Shown here one piece after another: positions 1 to 6,055 of a stretch of DNA of 23,543 nucleotides. This DNA is from a virus, in IMG/VR virus record IMGVR_UViG_3300021405_000368, positions 1-23,543 of that record. One strand, 5' to 3'. The translations under genes were made by a program, and so were the position numbers. The first letter of the stretch is position 1; each line of letters opens with the position of its first letter. The notes under the pieces were generated by a model that worked only from the letters and a program-made list of their open reading frames with translations, made no database searches and was not told the DNA's origin.

Positions 1-2
1 CC

Positions 3-1856
3 TCCTCGATCCTCAACCGCTGGCTCCAGATTTGCAATTGCGCCGCGGTGTGGAGCGGCGGCCTGCTCAAGTTTATTCCCTACGGCGACACCGAAGTAGT
101 CGAAGGCTCGACCCAGACCTTCACCCGCAACTTCTCCATCCCCTATGTCGTGCCGCCAGACAGCGGCACCACCTACTACTTGCCCGCCCAGATCGGCGTC
201 TCTTCGCCAGACAATTTCGTCCACGACGGCGGCGTGGTCTATGCCGAGAGCGGCATCCCGCTCCTCTACATCGGCATCTTCGTCATCTCGCCGTCGAACT
301 TCACCCTGTTCCCCGGCACTTACGGGATGAACCCGATCGGCAATTACATCTTTTCCAACGGCGACGAGGGCAAGCCGGTCATCATGACCTACACGGTCAA
401 GGCGGCGACCGGGTTTGCGCCGCTCTTGACCCCGATCTATGACCTCGGCGACGCCGACTTCTATGCCGAGAAGGACGCTGATCCCGTCAACGTCGACCGC
501 GCCGACGTCTATTCGCTGCCCAACATCCAGCGCATCGAAGTCACCAGCCAGTCGAACGCCTACAGCGTGACGCCGGTCGAGGCGCGCGATCAGGCGCAGA
601 TCGAGATGTACGGCCCGCGCGTCGGCTCGACCATTTCGGCGCATGAGATTTGCGACGAGTTCACCATCGGGCCGGTGGTCGCGCAACTGATCCTCCAGCG
701 CGGCCTCTACGTCCGCGCCAAGTACACCTTCAAGCTCTCGTGGGAGTTTTGCCTTCTCGATCCGATGGACGTGGTGACGATCACCGACCTCGCGCTCGGG
801 TTGGATCAGGCCCATGTCCGCATCGTCTCGATCGAGGAGGACGACAACGGCCTCCTGACCGTCACCGCCGAGGAGCTGGTCTCCGGCATCGCCACCCCGG
901 CGGCGAACCCGTCCGCCGGTTCGACCAGCCGCCAGCACTCGTTCTCCCAGACCGCCATCTCCGTCAACAACCCGCTCATCTATCAGCCGCCGACCTCCCT
1001 GACCGCCGGCGTGGCCCAGGTCTGGGCCGGCGCCTCGCCGCAGGCGGCGGGCGCATCGACGCAATGGGGCGGCGCCAACATCTGGGCCTCGTTCGACAAT
1101 GCGACCTACGCCCAGGTCGCGACCATCACCCAGCCGTTGATCCAAGGGCTGCTCTCGGCCCCGCTGCCGATCGCCATCGCCGGGACTGACCCCACCCACA
1201 CGCTGTCGGTCGATCTCACGATGAGCGCCGGCTCGCTCTCCAACGTCGACCCGACCTCGGCTTCGCTCGGCGTCACCCGCTCGCTGGTCGACAACGAGCT
1301 CGTCAGCTACACCAATGCGACCCTCACCGCGGCCAACGCCTACGCCCTCACCGGGCTCTATCGCGGCCTGAACGGGACGGCGCCGGCCGCGCACTCGACC
1401 GGGAGCTTTTTCGCCCGCCTGGACGACGCAATCGTCACTTACGACATTCCGGCTGGCGTCACCGGCCAGACGATCTACTTCAAGTTCCAGAGCTTCAACG
1501 CCTTCGGCGGCGGCGCGCAGATGCTGTCCGACTGCGCGGTCTACCAGATCACCATCGGCTCGGCCGGAACCTCCCACCCGATCGCCATCCAGCTGCAATC
1601 CGGCTCGCCGGTCGACCTCGGCCAGGTCAGCGCCGCGCCGACCATCACCGACGACTTCGGCGGGGTCGCGGACGCGATCGGCGCCGTCATCGACCTCGGC
1701 AATTTCGGCGTCGTGCCGCACCCGATCGCGATTAAGCTGGCGAGCGGGATCCCGCTCGACCTCGGCCCCGTCGCCGGGGTGATCGACGTCAGCGACGACT
1801 TCGGCGCGATCGTCGACCCGCCGATCCACATCTCCGACCTCGGGACCGTCCCATGA
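3..1856 (+). CDS. Phage tail-tip/host-attachment protein (5' end outside window)
   Basis: The reading frame is open from the window edge to a TGA at 1854-1856, so only the C-terminal part of a large tail protein is present (about 617 residues). A GTG at 48 lies inside the frame; the preceding codons read RWLQICNCAAVWSGG, so 48 is not the true start. The segment with WEFCLLDPMDVVTITD followed by IVSIEEDDNGLLTVTAEEL is typical of tail-tip proteins of siphophages and gene transfer agents (GTA gp15 / phage J-like) that bind the host surface at the tail tip. The C-terminus carries two copies of a roughly 45-residue unit starting HPIAI..L.SG.P.DLG, spaced 48 residues apart (nt 1575 and 1719). It overlaps the next gene by ATGA. 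Assignment as a tail protein is solid; the exact subunit is inferred. Confidence 0.85.
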   Translation, partial: SSILNRWLQICNCAAVWSGGLLKFIPYGDTEVVEGSTQTFTRNFSIPYVVPPDSGTTYYLPAQIGVSSPDNFVHDGGVVYAESGIPLLYIGIFVISPSNFTLFPGTYGMNPIGNYIFSNGDEGKPVIMTYTVKAATGFAPLLTPIYDLGDADFYAEKDADPVNVDRADVYSLPNIQRIEVTSQSNAYSVTPVEARDQAQIEMYGPRVGSTISAHEICDEFTIGPVVAQLILQRGLYVRAKYTFKLSWEFCLLDPMDVVTITDLALGLDQAHVRIVSIEEDDNGLLTVTAEELVSGIATPAANPSAGSTSRQHSFSQTAISVNNPLIYQPPTSLTAGVAQVWAGASPQAAGASTQWGGANIWASFDNATYAQVATITQPLIQGLLSAPLPIAIAGTDPTHTLSVDLTMSAGSLSNVDPTSASLGVTRSLVDNELVSYTNATLTAANAYALTGLYRGLNGTAPAAHSTGSFFARLDDAIVTYDIPAGVTGQTIYFKFQSFNAFGGGAQMLSDCAVYQITIGSAGTSHPIAIQLQSGSPVDLGQVSAAPTITDDFGGVADAIGAVIDLGNFGVVPHPIAIKLASGIPLDLGPVAGVIDVSDDFGAIVDPPIHISDLGTVP

Positions 1857-2392
1857 GCGAGCAACTTCAACTCCGGCGCGGCACGGCGGCGCAGATCGCG
1901 ACCAACACGCCGATGGCGGGCGAGGTGTGGGTCGACACCGACCACAACCGTCTGGTGGTCGGCGACGCGTCGACCGTCGGCGGCTTCGCCGTCCCGAAGA
2001 TGACGGAGGTCGCGAGCTACGCGGTGATCGCCAAGGCGGTCAGCGCCAACCTTGTCGCCGACACGCCGCTCATCGTGCCGCTGCCTCCCGGGGTCACTCG
2101 CTACCGCGTCACCCGCCTGACCGTGATCGCCGACACCGGCGTCCCGCTCACCGCCGCGCAGGCCGCGCTCTACAACGCCGCCTCGGGCGGCGGCGTCGCC
2201 ATCGCCTCGCCGCAGGCGCTGTCCGGCCTGACCTCGACTTCGCCAGCCACGGCGGGCAACGCGATCGACCTGACGCTGGCGCTCGCGCCGGCGACCTTCT
2301 TCACCACCGCGACCTTGTTCTTTCGCATCACCACCGCGCAGGGCTCGGCGGCGACCATCGACGTCATCCTCCACATCCAGCCCTACGACTGA
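1853..2392 (+). CDS. Putative tail fibre / tropism-type protein
   Basis: This 179-residue protein starts at an ATG that overlaps the stop of the tail-tip gene (ATGA), so the two are probably translationally coupled. The N-terminus, LQLRRGTAAQIATNTPMAGEV followed by WVDTDHNRLVVGD, matches the short beta-rich module seen at the start of many phage tail fibre and major-tropism-determinant-like proteins. In those proteins the module anchors the subunit to the tail. The rest (about residues 50-179) is rich in Ala, Thr and beta-branched residues and resembles a small beta-sandwich tip. No enzymatic motif is visible. Position directly after the tail-tip gene supports a structural role at the distal tail; a collar or decoration protein is the alternative. 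Confidence 0.7.
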   Translation: MSEQLQLRRGTAAQIATNTPMAGEVWVDTDHNRLVVGDASTVGGFAVPKMTEVASYAVIAKAVSANLVADTPLIVPLPPGVTRYRVTRLTVIADTGVPLTAAQAALYNAASGGGVAIASPQALSGLTSTSPATAGNAIDLTLALAPATFFTTATLFFRITTAQGSAATIDVILHIQPYD

Positions 2393-2397
2393 CCCCA

Positions 2398-2565
2398 ATG
2401 ACCCACGAAGAGATCGCCGCCCTCCTGGCGCAGAAGGAGAAGATCGATGGTGGGGACGCGGGAACGTCCTACGAACGCTGGATCGCCGACGCGCTCGAGG
2501 CGCTGCTCAAGACCATCGCCATCAAATCCCAGGCGGCAGCAGCGGCAGCCACGCCGCCGAAGTAG
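2398..2565 (+). CDS. Small phage protein of unknown function
   Basis: A 55-residue ORF starting at the ATG five bases after the previous stop and ending at TAG. The sequence begins MTHEEIAALLAQKEKI, contains YERWIADALEALLKTI and ends in an Ala-rich tail (AAAAAATPPK). It is predicted to be mostly helical, with no membrane segment or motif I can name. It sits between tail and lysis genes in the same direction, so it is probably a late-operon accessory protein. There is no clear Shine-Dalgarno sequence; coupling to the preceding gene is likely. The same frame stays open upstream inside the previous gene, but that extension is Arg-rich out-of-frame sequence and is not credible. Confidence 0.6.
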   Translation: MTHEEIAALLAQKEKIDGGDAGTSYERWIADALEALLKTIAIKSQAAAAAATPPK

Positions 2566-2572
2566 CCTGCTG

Positions 2573-2803
2573 ATGGCGCCGGCCTGCCCGCTCTCGCGCC
2601 GCGAGCGCGAGTGCCTGCTGTGGGCCGCGCGCGGCAAGACCTACGCCGAGACGGCGAGCATCCTCGGGATCGCGTTCTCCACCGTCAAAACCAACCTCGA
2701 CCACAGCCGCTACAAGCTCAATTGCGTGAGCCTGAAACAGGCGACCGCGGTCGCCGTCGCGCAGGGCATTTTGACCTGCGCCGACCTCGGAGGACGAACG
2801 TGA
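2573..2803 (+). CDS. LuxR-type helix-turn-helix protein
   Basis: A 76-residue protein consisting almost entirely of a LuxR/GerE-type DNA-binding domain. PLSRRERECLLWAARGKTYAE is followed by TASILGIAFSTVKTNLDHSRYKL, the usual four-helix layout with the recognition helix at STVKTNLDHSRYKL. There is no receiver or ligand-binding domain, so it would act as a stand-alone DNA-binding protein. The ATG at 2573 is chosen because the open frame upstream lies within the preceding gene and is Arg/Pro-rich. It ends overlapping the endolysin start (GTGA at 2800-2803). Its place just before the lysis genes suggests control of late or lysis transcription, but that is inference. Confidence 0.8.
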   Translation: MAPACPLSRRERECLLWAARGKTYAETASILGIAFSTVKTNLDHSRYKLNCVSLKQATAVAVAQGILTCADLGGRT

Positions 2804-3339
2804 CCGATCGTACCCCGGAGCAATGGGAAGCCGTGCTTCGCAAGATCGCCCCGCACGGCAAGGCCGAGATCATCGAAGGCTTTGCTGCCGAGCTGCCGCG
2901 GCTGACCAAGAAGTATCACATCGACACGCCGCTGCGGCAGGCGCACTTCCTCGCCCAGGTCGCGCACGAAAGCGACCATTTCCAGACGATGGAGGAATAC
3001 GCCAGCGGCGCGGCCTACGAGGGTCGCAAGGATCTCGGCAACGTGGTCAAGGGCGATGGCCGCCGGTTCAAGGGCCGCGGCCTGATCCAGTTGACCGGGC
3101 GTTATAACTACACTGGCGCGTCGAAGGCGTTCGACCACGACTTCGTCAGCCATCCGCAGGACGCTGGCAAGATGCCGTGGGCGGCCGAGATCGCCGCCTG
3201 GTACTGGTCGACCCACAAGCTCAACCGGCATGCCGACAAGGATGATGTGCGCGGCGCGACGAAGGCGATCAACGGCGGGCTGAACGGGCTTGGCAGCCGC
3301 ATCGCCTATCTCGACCGCGCCAAGTCCGCGCTCGCGTGA
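2800..3339 (+). CDS. Endolysin, glycoside hydrolase family 19 (chitinase-like)
   Basis: A 179-residue protein that should cleave the peptidoglycan glycan backbone to release progeny. Family features visible are FLAQVAHESDHFQTMEEYAS (residues about 48-67; the Glu in HES is the expected general acid) and FKGRGLIQLTGRYNY (about 90-104), both hallmarks of GH19 phage lysozyme/chitinase domains, with a later AAWYW segment. The length is that of a single-domain endolysin with no separate wall-binding domain and no signal peptide, so export would need a holin. The GTG start at 2800 is supported by GGAGG seven bases upstream and by the overlap with the HTH gene's stop. It lies directly before a one-TM protein, forming a lysis cassette. 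Confidence 0.9.
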   Translation: MTDRTPEQWEAVLRKIAPHGKAEIIEGFAAELPRLTKKYHIDTPLRQAHFLAQVAHESDHFQTMEEYASGAAYEGRKDLGNVVKGDGRRFKGRGLIQLTGRYNYTGASKAFDHDFVSHPQDAGKMPWAAEIAAWYWSTHKLNRHADKDDVRGATKAINGGLNGLGSRIAYLDRAKSALA

Positions 3340-3356
3340 CCGAGGAGGAGCCGCCG

Positions 3357-3665
3357 ATGGGCGTTCTGGAAGAAGGCGTCAAGACCGCTGGCGGCATCGT
3401 CGACGCCCTGCGCCAGCAGCCGCTCGCCCTGGCGATGGGCTTGATGAACATCGCGCTGTTGCTGTTCCTGTTTTATTACCTGTCCCGCATCACCAGCCGC
3501 ACTGAGACGACCGTGGCGGCGCTGTTCGCCGCCAACGACAAGCTCTATTCGCAATGGACGGAGATCATCAAAGACACCAACGCGCTGGTCGACAAGAGCA
3601 CCCACTGCATCATGCCGGAGGACGCGCTGAAGCTCATGCAGGCGCAACGGCCGCCGACGCCCTAG
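3357..3665 (+). CDS. Single-TM protein, candidate holin or lysis accessory
   Basis: A 102-residue protein with one strong hydrophobic segment (LALAMGLMNIALLLFLFYYL, residues about 23-42) preceded by a short amphipathic N-terminus. A soluble charged/helical domain follows (RTETTVAALFAANDKLYSQWTEIIKDTN). The ATG at 3357 is preferred over a GTG at 3336 because GAGGAGGAG lies six bases upstream of it. It directly follows the endolysin, where holins and spanin-like proteins are encoded, so a role in releasing or timing the endolysin is plausible. It lacks any family-specific signature, so holin is inference. Its TAG stop shares a CTAG tetranucleotide with the stop of the convergent gene on the other strand (3662-3665). 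Confidence 0.7.
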   Translation: MGVLEEGVKTAGGIVDALRQQPLALAMGLMNIALLLFLFYYLSRITSRTETTVAALFAANDKLYSQWTEIIKDTNALVDKSTHCIMPEDALKLMQAQRPPTP

Positions 3666-4216
3666 CGCGATTCCATCACCACGTTGATGACCTCGCCGCC
3701 GAGCGCCGCCGCCGTCTCGGCGAGGCTATGGGTCTTGGCGGAAAGGTTGCTCCCGACCTCGTTCCATTGTCCGTCGCGCGACAGCGCCGGCGGAAAGATA
3801 ACGAGGCCGCGCTCATTGTTCCAGCGCACCAGCCCGACGATGTTTTCCTCCGCGCGCCGCTCAAGGTAGCGGCGCAGCGCCGGGTCGCGATGCGCGTCGG
3901 GAAAGTTCGGGTCGACCCAGATCTGCACCGCCTGGATAGCTTCCCGCTCGCCCGTCTCGTTGTTCAGCATGGTGATGTAGTCGGGTATGACGTCGAGGAC
4001 ATAGTGCGAGCGGTTGGGGCGCGAGAGATCCGCGGTGTCGTTGTTGCCCAGCCAGCGGCACGTCCAGAGCGCGCATTCCGGCGGCATCCCTGGCTTGTGG
4101 TAGACGAGGCAGCCCTTGCCGGCCTTCTGGTGGCGGCAGCGCACGCCCGCGTCTTTGCCGAGCGAGTTGACCGGGACCAGCTTGCAGCACAGCTGGCAGT
4201 CGCCGCACTGTCTCAT
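3662..4216 (-). CDS. YkgJ-like cysteine-cluster protein
   Basis: A 184-residue protein with an N-terminal cysteine cluster: C4, C7, C10, C11, C27, C36, C48 and C53. This pattern belongs to the YkgJ (Fe/Zn-S cluster) family, whose biochemical role is unsettled. The remaining 130 residues contain DVIPDYITMLNNETGEREAIQ and LVRWNNERGLVIFPP and show no enzyme motif I can name. The start at 4216 overlaps the upstream gene's stop by ATGA; the frame extends further upstream, but that part lies inside the preceding gene. It is the last gene of a leftward six-gene operon adjacent to attP and ends on the same CTAG as the lysis gene opposite. Similar proteins occur in tail or end regions of prophages; a cargo or morphogenesis role is possible. 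Confidence 0.7.
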   Translation of the reverse strand: MRQCGDCQLCCKLVPVNSLGKDAGVRCRHQKAGKGCLVYHKPGMPPECALWTCRWLGNNDTADLSRPNRSHYVLDVIPDYITMLNNETGEREAIQAVQIWVDPNFPDAHRDPALRRYLERRAEENIVGLVRWNNERGLVIFPPALSRDGQWNEVGSNLSAKTHSLAETAAALGGEVINVVMESR

Positions 4217-4464
4217 TCGCTGGCCGAGTCGCGCTTGCGGCGCGCGTTGTCGGACGCATCCTCGAACAAGGGCATCACGTCGCTTGTGGTATAGCCTCGG
4301 CGCTTCATCGCCCGCACAAACATTGCAGCAAGCCGTAGTACCACCCAACGCCTGACGGGGCGTGGAAGCAACATCAGCGCGCCTTTGATCACGCGCCCAT
4401 ACCCACGCTCTGCTCTTCGCCGCGCTTGGATGATTTCATTCTGGGTCAGGCGCCGGCCCATCAT
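4213..4464 (-). CDS. Small basic protein, unknown
   Basis: An 83-residue, Arg-rich protein starting MMGRRLTQNEIIQARRRAERGYGRVI, with a mildly hydrophobic middle (ALMLLPRPVRRWVVLRLAAMFV) and ending GYTTSDVMPLFEDASDNARRKRDSASE. The central segment could be an amphipathic or weak membrane helix, but the many arginines argue against a simple TM helix. I do not recognise a family. Its start overlaps the stop of the membrane protein upstream, and its stop overlaps the start of the YkgJ-like gene (both ATGA), so it is translationally coupled on both sides. Its neighbours are a membrane protein and a cysteine-cluster protein, which does not fix a function. Confidence 0.6.
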   Translation of the reverse strand: MMGRRLTQNEIIQARRRAERGYGRVIKGALMLLPRPVRRWVVLRLAAMFVRAMKRRGYTTSDVMPLFEDASDNARRKRDSASE

Positions 4465-4856
4465 TGGGGCGTTCCGCCGGAGCCAAGCGGCGGGTCGGTC
4501 GGCCGCGTGCTCGGAGGCGGCGGCTCGCCCTTCTCAGCCGCGTCTTGGCGGGCCTCCAACTTTACAATGTGCTGCCATGCCTCCCCGACCCATTCGCCAA
4601 GCTTGGCCCGGTCGGATTGTTGCGCAAGCTTGGCGAGGTCATCCTCGAGCTTTTCGATCCGCCGCCACGTGCGTTCGAGCTCCTGTCGGAACTCTAGCCG
4701 GAATTCCTCGGTCTGCCCGATCGCAGCGCTCATCCCCTTGGAGGCTCCACGGATGGCCTGGTCGAACCGCCAGACGATGTAAATCAGCACCGCCGTGTTG
4801 GCGACGATGCCGATCGTCTGGATCGTGTCGATAACTTCGTCGCCTCTGCCGAACAT
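4461..4856 (-). CDS. Membrane-anchored coiled-coil protein
   Basis: A 131-residue protein with an N-terminal membrane helix (IDTIQTIGIVANTAVLIYIV, residues about 9-28). A long charged helical region follows (EEFRLEFRQELERTWRRIEKLEDDLAKL and on to VKLEARQDAAEK) that should form a coiled coil. The tail is Pro/Gly-rich and disordered. The ATG at 4856 is chosen because it places the hydrophobic helix right at the N-terminus; the frame upstream is Arg-rich and overlaps the zinc-ribbon gene. Even so, the first 73 bases overlap the 3' end of that gene. The layout (short N-out anchor plus cytoplasmic coiled coil, or the reverse) resembles phage superinfection-exclusion or spanin-like proteins, but nothing specific identifies it. 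Confidence 0.65.
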   Translation of the reverse strand: MFGRGDEVIDTIQTIGIVANTAVLIYIVWRFDQAIRGASKGMSAAIGQTEEFRLEFRQELERTWRRIEKLEDDLAKLAQQSDRAKLGEWVGEAWQHIVKLEARQDAAEKGEPPPPSTRPTDPPLGSGGTPQ

Positions 4857-5002
4857 GCAGCGCCTCTCATGCGGTCGAGATGATCGTCGGGGTCGTCGAC
4901 GAAGAGGTGGCAGCGCACGCAATAGCGCTCCCGCTGATCGCTGGGGTTGTAGCTCTTGAAGCCGCAGCGCGGGCAGGTGAACGAGTTCTCGATTTCAGTC
5001 AT
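4784..5002 (-). CDS. Small zinc-ribbon protein
   Basis: A 72-residue protein with two CxxC pairs: FTCPRCGFKSYNPSD and RYCVRCHLFVDDP (cysteines about 9, 12, 27 and 30). They form a zinc ribbon of the type found in many short phage proteins of Rhizobiales. The remaining C-terminus is Ser/Arg-rich (TKLSTRSRRSASSPTRRC) and is read from DNA that also encodes the start of the membrane protein in another frame, an overlap of 73 bases. That tail may be unimportant or the overlap may be genuine. The start overlaps the HTH gene's stop by ATGA (4999-5002). A role in nucleic-acid or protein binding is inferred from the ribbon only. Confidence 0.65.
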   Translation of the reverse strand: MTEIENSFTCPRCGFKSYNPSDQRERYCVRCHLFVDDPDDHLDRMRGAACSAEATKLSTRSRRSASSPTRRC

Positions 5003-5196
5003 GCGGCGACCGACCACCCGGGCAAGCCAGCCGCGATTGCCGCGCAAGCGAAGGCGATATACGGCGGCGCGCCATTGCGCTTCCATCGGGTGATCTGGTT
5101 CGAGCCAGTCCCGAGGAGTCTGACGAGATCGCGCTCGGAAAGATTGTGGGTGGCGCGCATGTGCGCCACCCACGCGGTGAACTCCGCAGCGCTCAC
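4999..5196 (-). CDS. Small XRE-like helix-turn-helix protein
   Basis: A 65-residue protein with a compact HTH: FTAWVAHMRATHNLSERDLVRL, then LGTGSNQITRWKRNGAPPY, then IAFACAAIAAGL. The LSERDLVRLLG / SNQITRWKR pair is the expected helix 2-turn-helix 3 of the Cro/XRE type. It overlaps the genes on both sides by ATGA, so it is the second gene of the leftward operon. Upstream lie two identical 14-bp palindromes in a promoter-like region (5532-5582), making autoregulation by this protein a reasonable but untested idea. It could also act on the late or lysis genes. Confidence 0.7.
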   Translation of the reverse strand: MSAAEFTAWVAHMRATHNLSERDLVRLLGTGSNQITRWKRNGAPPYIAFACAAIAAGLPGWSVAA

Positions 5197-5387
5197 TCGA
5201 GCGCCGCGCTGATCGCCGCGAGGCGGGCGTCTGCCGCCTCCTGGGTCAGGTGGACCTCGATGAGGCCCACCTCGTCAGAGAGGGCGACGAAGGTGTCGCC
5301 GAAGCGCGAGGGCCGAACCTCGACCCGGAGGGTGTTGGAGGAGATCGCCAAGGCGATCGCGAGGTCGGTGGAGGAGAGAAGAAGCAC
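5193..5387 (-). CDS. Small protein, first gene of the leftward cargo operon
   Basis: A 64-residue protein read from a GTG at 5387, with GGGAG eight bases upstream. The frame is open far upstream (to about 6020), but that sequence crosses a terminator hairpin, palindromes and a tRNA fragment and is not coding. The protein has a hydrophobic N-terminal stretch (VLLLSSTDLAIALAIS), then TLRVEVRPSRFGDTFVALSDEVGLIEVHL, which looks like a short beta-sheet, and a C-terminal helix (EAADARLAAISAALE). No family is recognised. It overlaps the HTH gene by ATGA and would be the first cistron transcribed from the promoter-like region at 5532-5582. Confidence 0.5.
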   Translation of the reverse strand: MLLLSSTDLAIALAISSNTLRVEVRPSRFGDTFVALSDEVGLIEVHLTQEAADARLAAISAALE

Positions 5388-5531
5388 GGAGAGAACTCCC
5401 GAAAGGGCCGGAGGCAGGATTGCCTCCTCTGGTTCCCTTTGCTTTCCGCCCCGACCCTCGGGAGGGGTCGGTAGCGCCGGAGGCGCCTCGCTCCGGTAGG
5501 GGAAGCGGACCGTGCCGCTTCCATGACCGTG

Positions 5532-5582
5532 ACGATGCTCGCCAATTGGCGACGCGTCAACCGAAATATCGCCAATTGGCGA
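5532..5582 (-). promoter_or_regulatory. Promoter-like region with two identical palindromic operators
   Basis: The 14-bp perfect palindrome TCGCCAATTGGCGA occurs twice, at 5539-5552 and 5569-5582, with centres 30 bp apart (about three helix turns). On the minus strand a TTGACG (5555-5560) lies between them, and 17 bp further a weak CATCGT (5532-5537). One palindrome therefore fills the -35/-10 spacer and the other lies just upstream of -35. This is a classic repressor-operator arrangement driving the leftward genes from 5387. The palindromes are read directly; promoter function and the identity of the binding protein are inferred. Confidence 0.6.
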
Positions 5583-5633
5583 AAAAAGTTTAATCGCCGA
5601 ATCGCCGCCGTTTTCCTCCCTGCGGCGTCTTTG

Positions 5634-5671
5634 CCCCGTCTGGCCCTTGCGGGTCGGGCGGGGCTTTTTTT
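5634..5671 (+). terminator. Rho-independent terminator, plus strand
   Basis: A 13-bp stem (5634-5646 with 5651-5663; three G-U pairs) closes a TTGC loop and is followed by CTTTTTTT (5664-5671). It is oriented to stop rightward transcription. No plus-strand gene lies just upstream; the nearest are the lysis genes ending at 3665. It may therefore stop late readthrough, antisense to the leftward operon, before it reaches attP and integrase. The opposite strand lacks a T tract. Confidence 0.75.
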
Positions 5672-5808
5672 GTTGCCCGCGCCACGGCGGGGCCACCGCG
5701 CCCCGCTGGCGGCGAAGTCGGCCCGCGTTGGGCGTCGATAGCCTCGCCGGCTTAAATGCCGCCAGCGGCCAAGTGTGGGGCTCGTCCGGGGCGGCCTTTA
5801 GGCTTTCA

Positions 5809-5830
5809 ACTAGGCCACAACTGGGCCACA
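5809..5830 (+). repeat. Tandem 11-bp direct repeats, left attP arm
   Basis: Two adjacent units, ACTAGGCCACA (5809-5819) and ACTGGGCCACA (5820-5830), lie 35 bp left of the tRNA-derived core. The same pair, in the same orientation, occurs on the other side at 6003-6024. Repeats flanking the core on both sides are what arm-type integrase binding sites look like in lambda-family attP. Confidence 0.7.
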
Positions 5831-5863
5831 CGATTTGCCGGAAGTTGCTAAGTCTTTGAAATG

Positions 5864-5912
<49 letters not shown>

Positions 5913-6002
5913 CGGCGCGGATAGGCCACCCTTTGATATATTTGACGTTTTTTGTCGTGTTCGGCCCCAATTGTCCCGGTTTGTTCCCCAACTGGCCTCC
6001 CA

Positions 6003-6024
6003 ACTGGGCCACAACCGGGCCACA
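6003..6024 (+). repeat. Tandem 11-bp direct repeats, right attP arm
   Basis: ACTGGGCCACA (6003-6013) and ACCGGGCCACA (6014-6024) are adjacent and match the left-arm units at 5809-5830 in sequence, orientation and tandem spacing. A degenerate third copy (ACTGGCCTCCC) precedes them at 5991. They lie between the tRNA-derived core and the integrase stop, as expected for arm-type integrase binding sites. Confidence 0.7.
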
Positions 6025-6055
6025 GAACCTTTCCATCACCTTTTGTTCCAGCCCC

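Noticed and set aside
1541-2398. 285-codon minus-strand frame across the tail genes
   Set aside because: Antisense shadow of two convincing plus-strand genes; low-complexity Arg/Gly composition.
3554-4294. 246-codon plus-strand frame antisense to the YkgJ-like gene
   Set aside because: The minus-strand frame has the ordered cysteine cluster and ATGA coupling; this one has no domain.
5523-5741. 72-codon plus-strand frame across the palindromes
   Set aside because: It runs through the operator pair and a strong terminator and has no ribosome-binding site.
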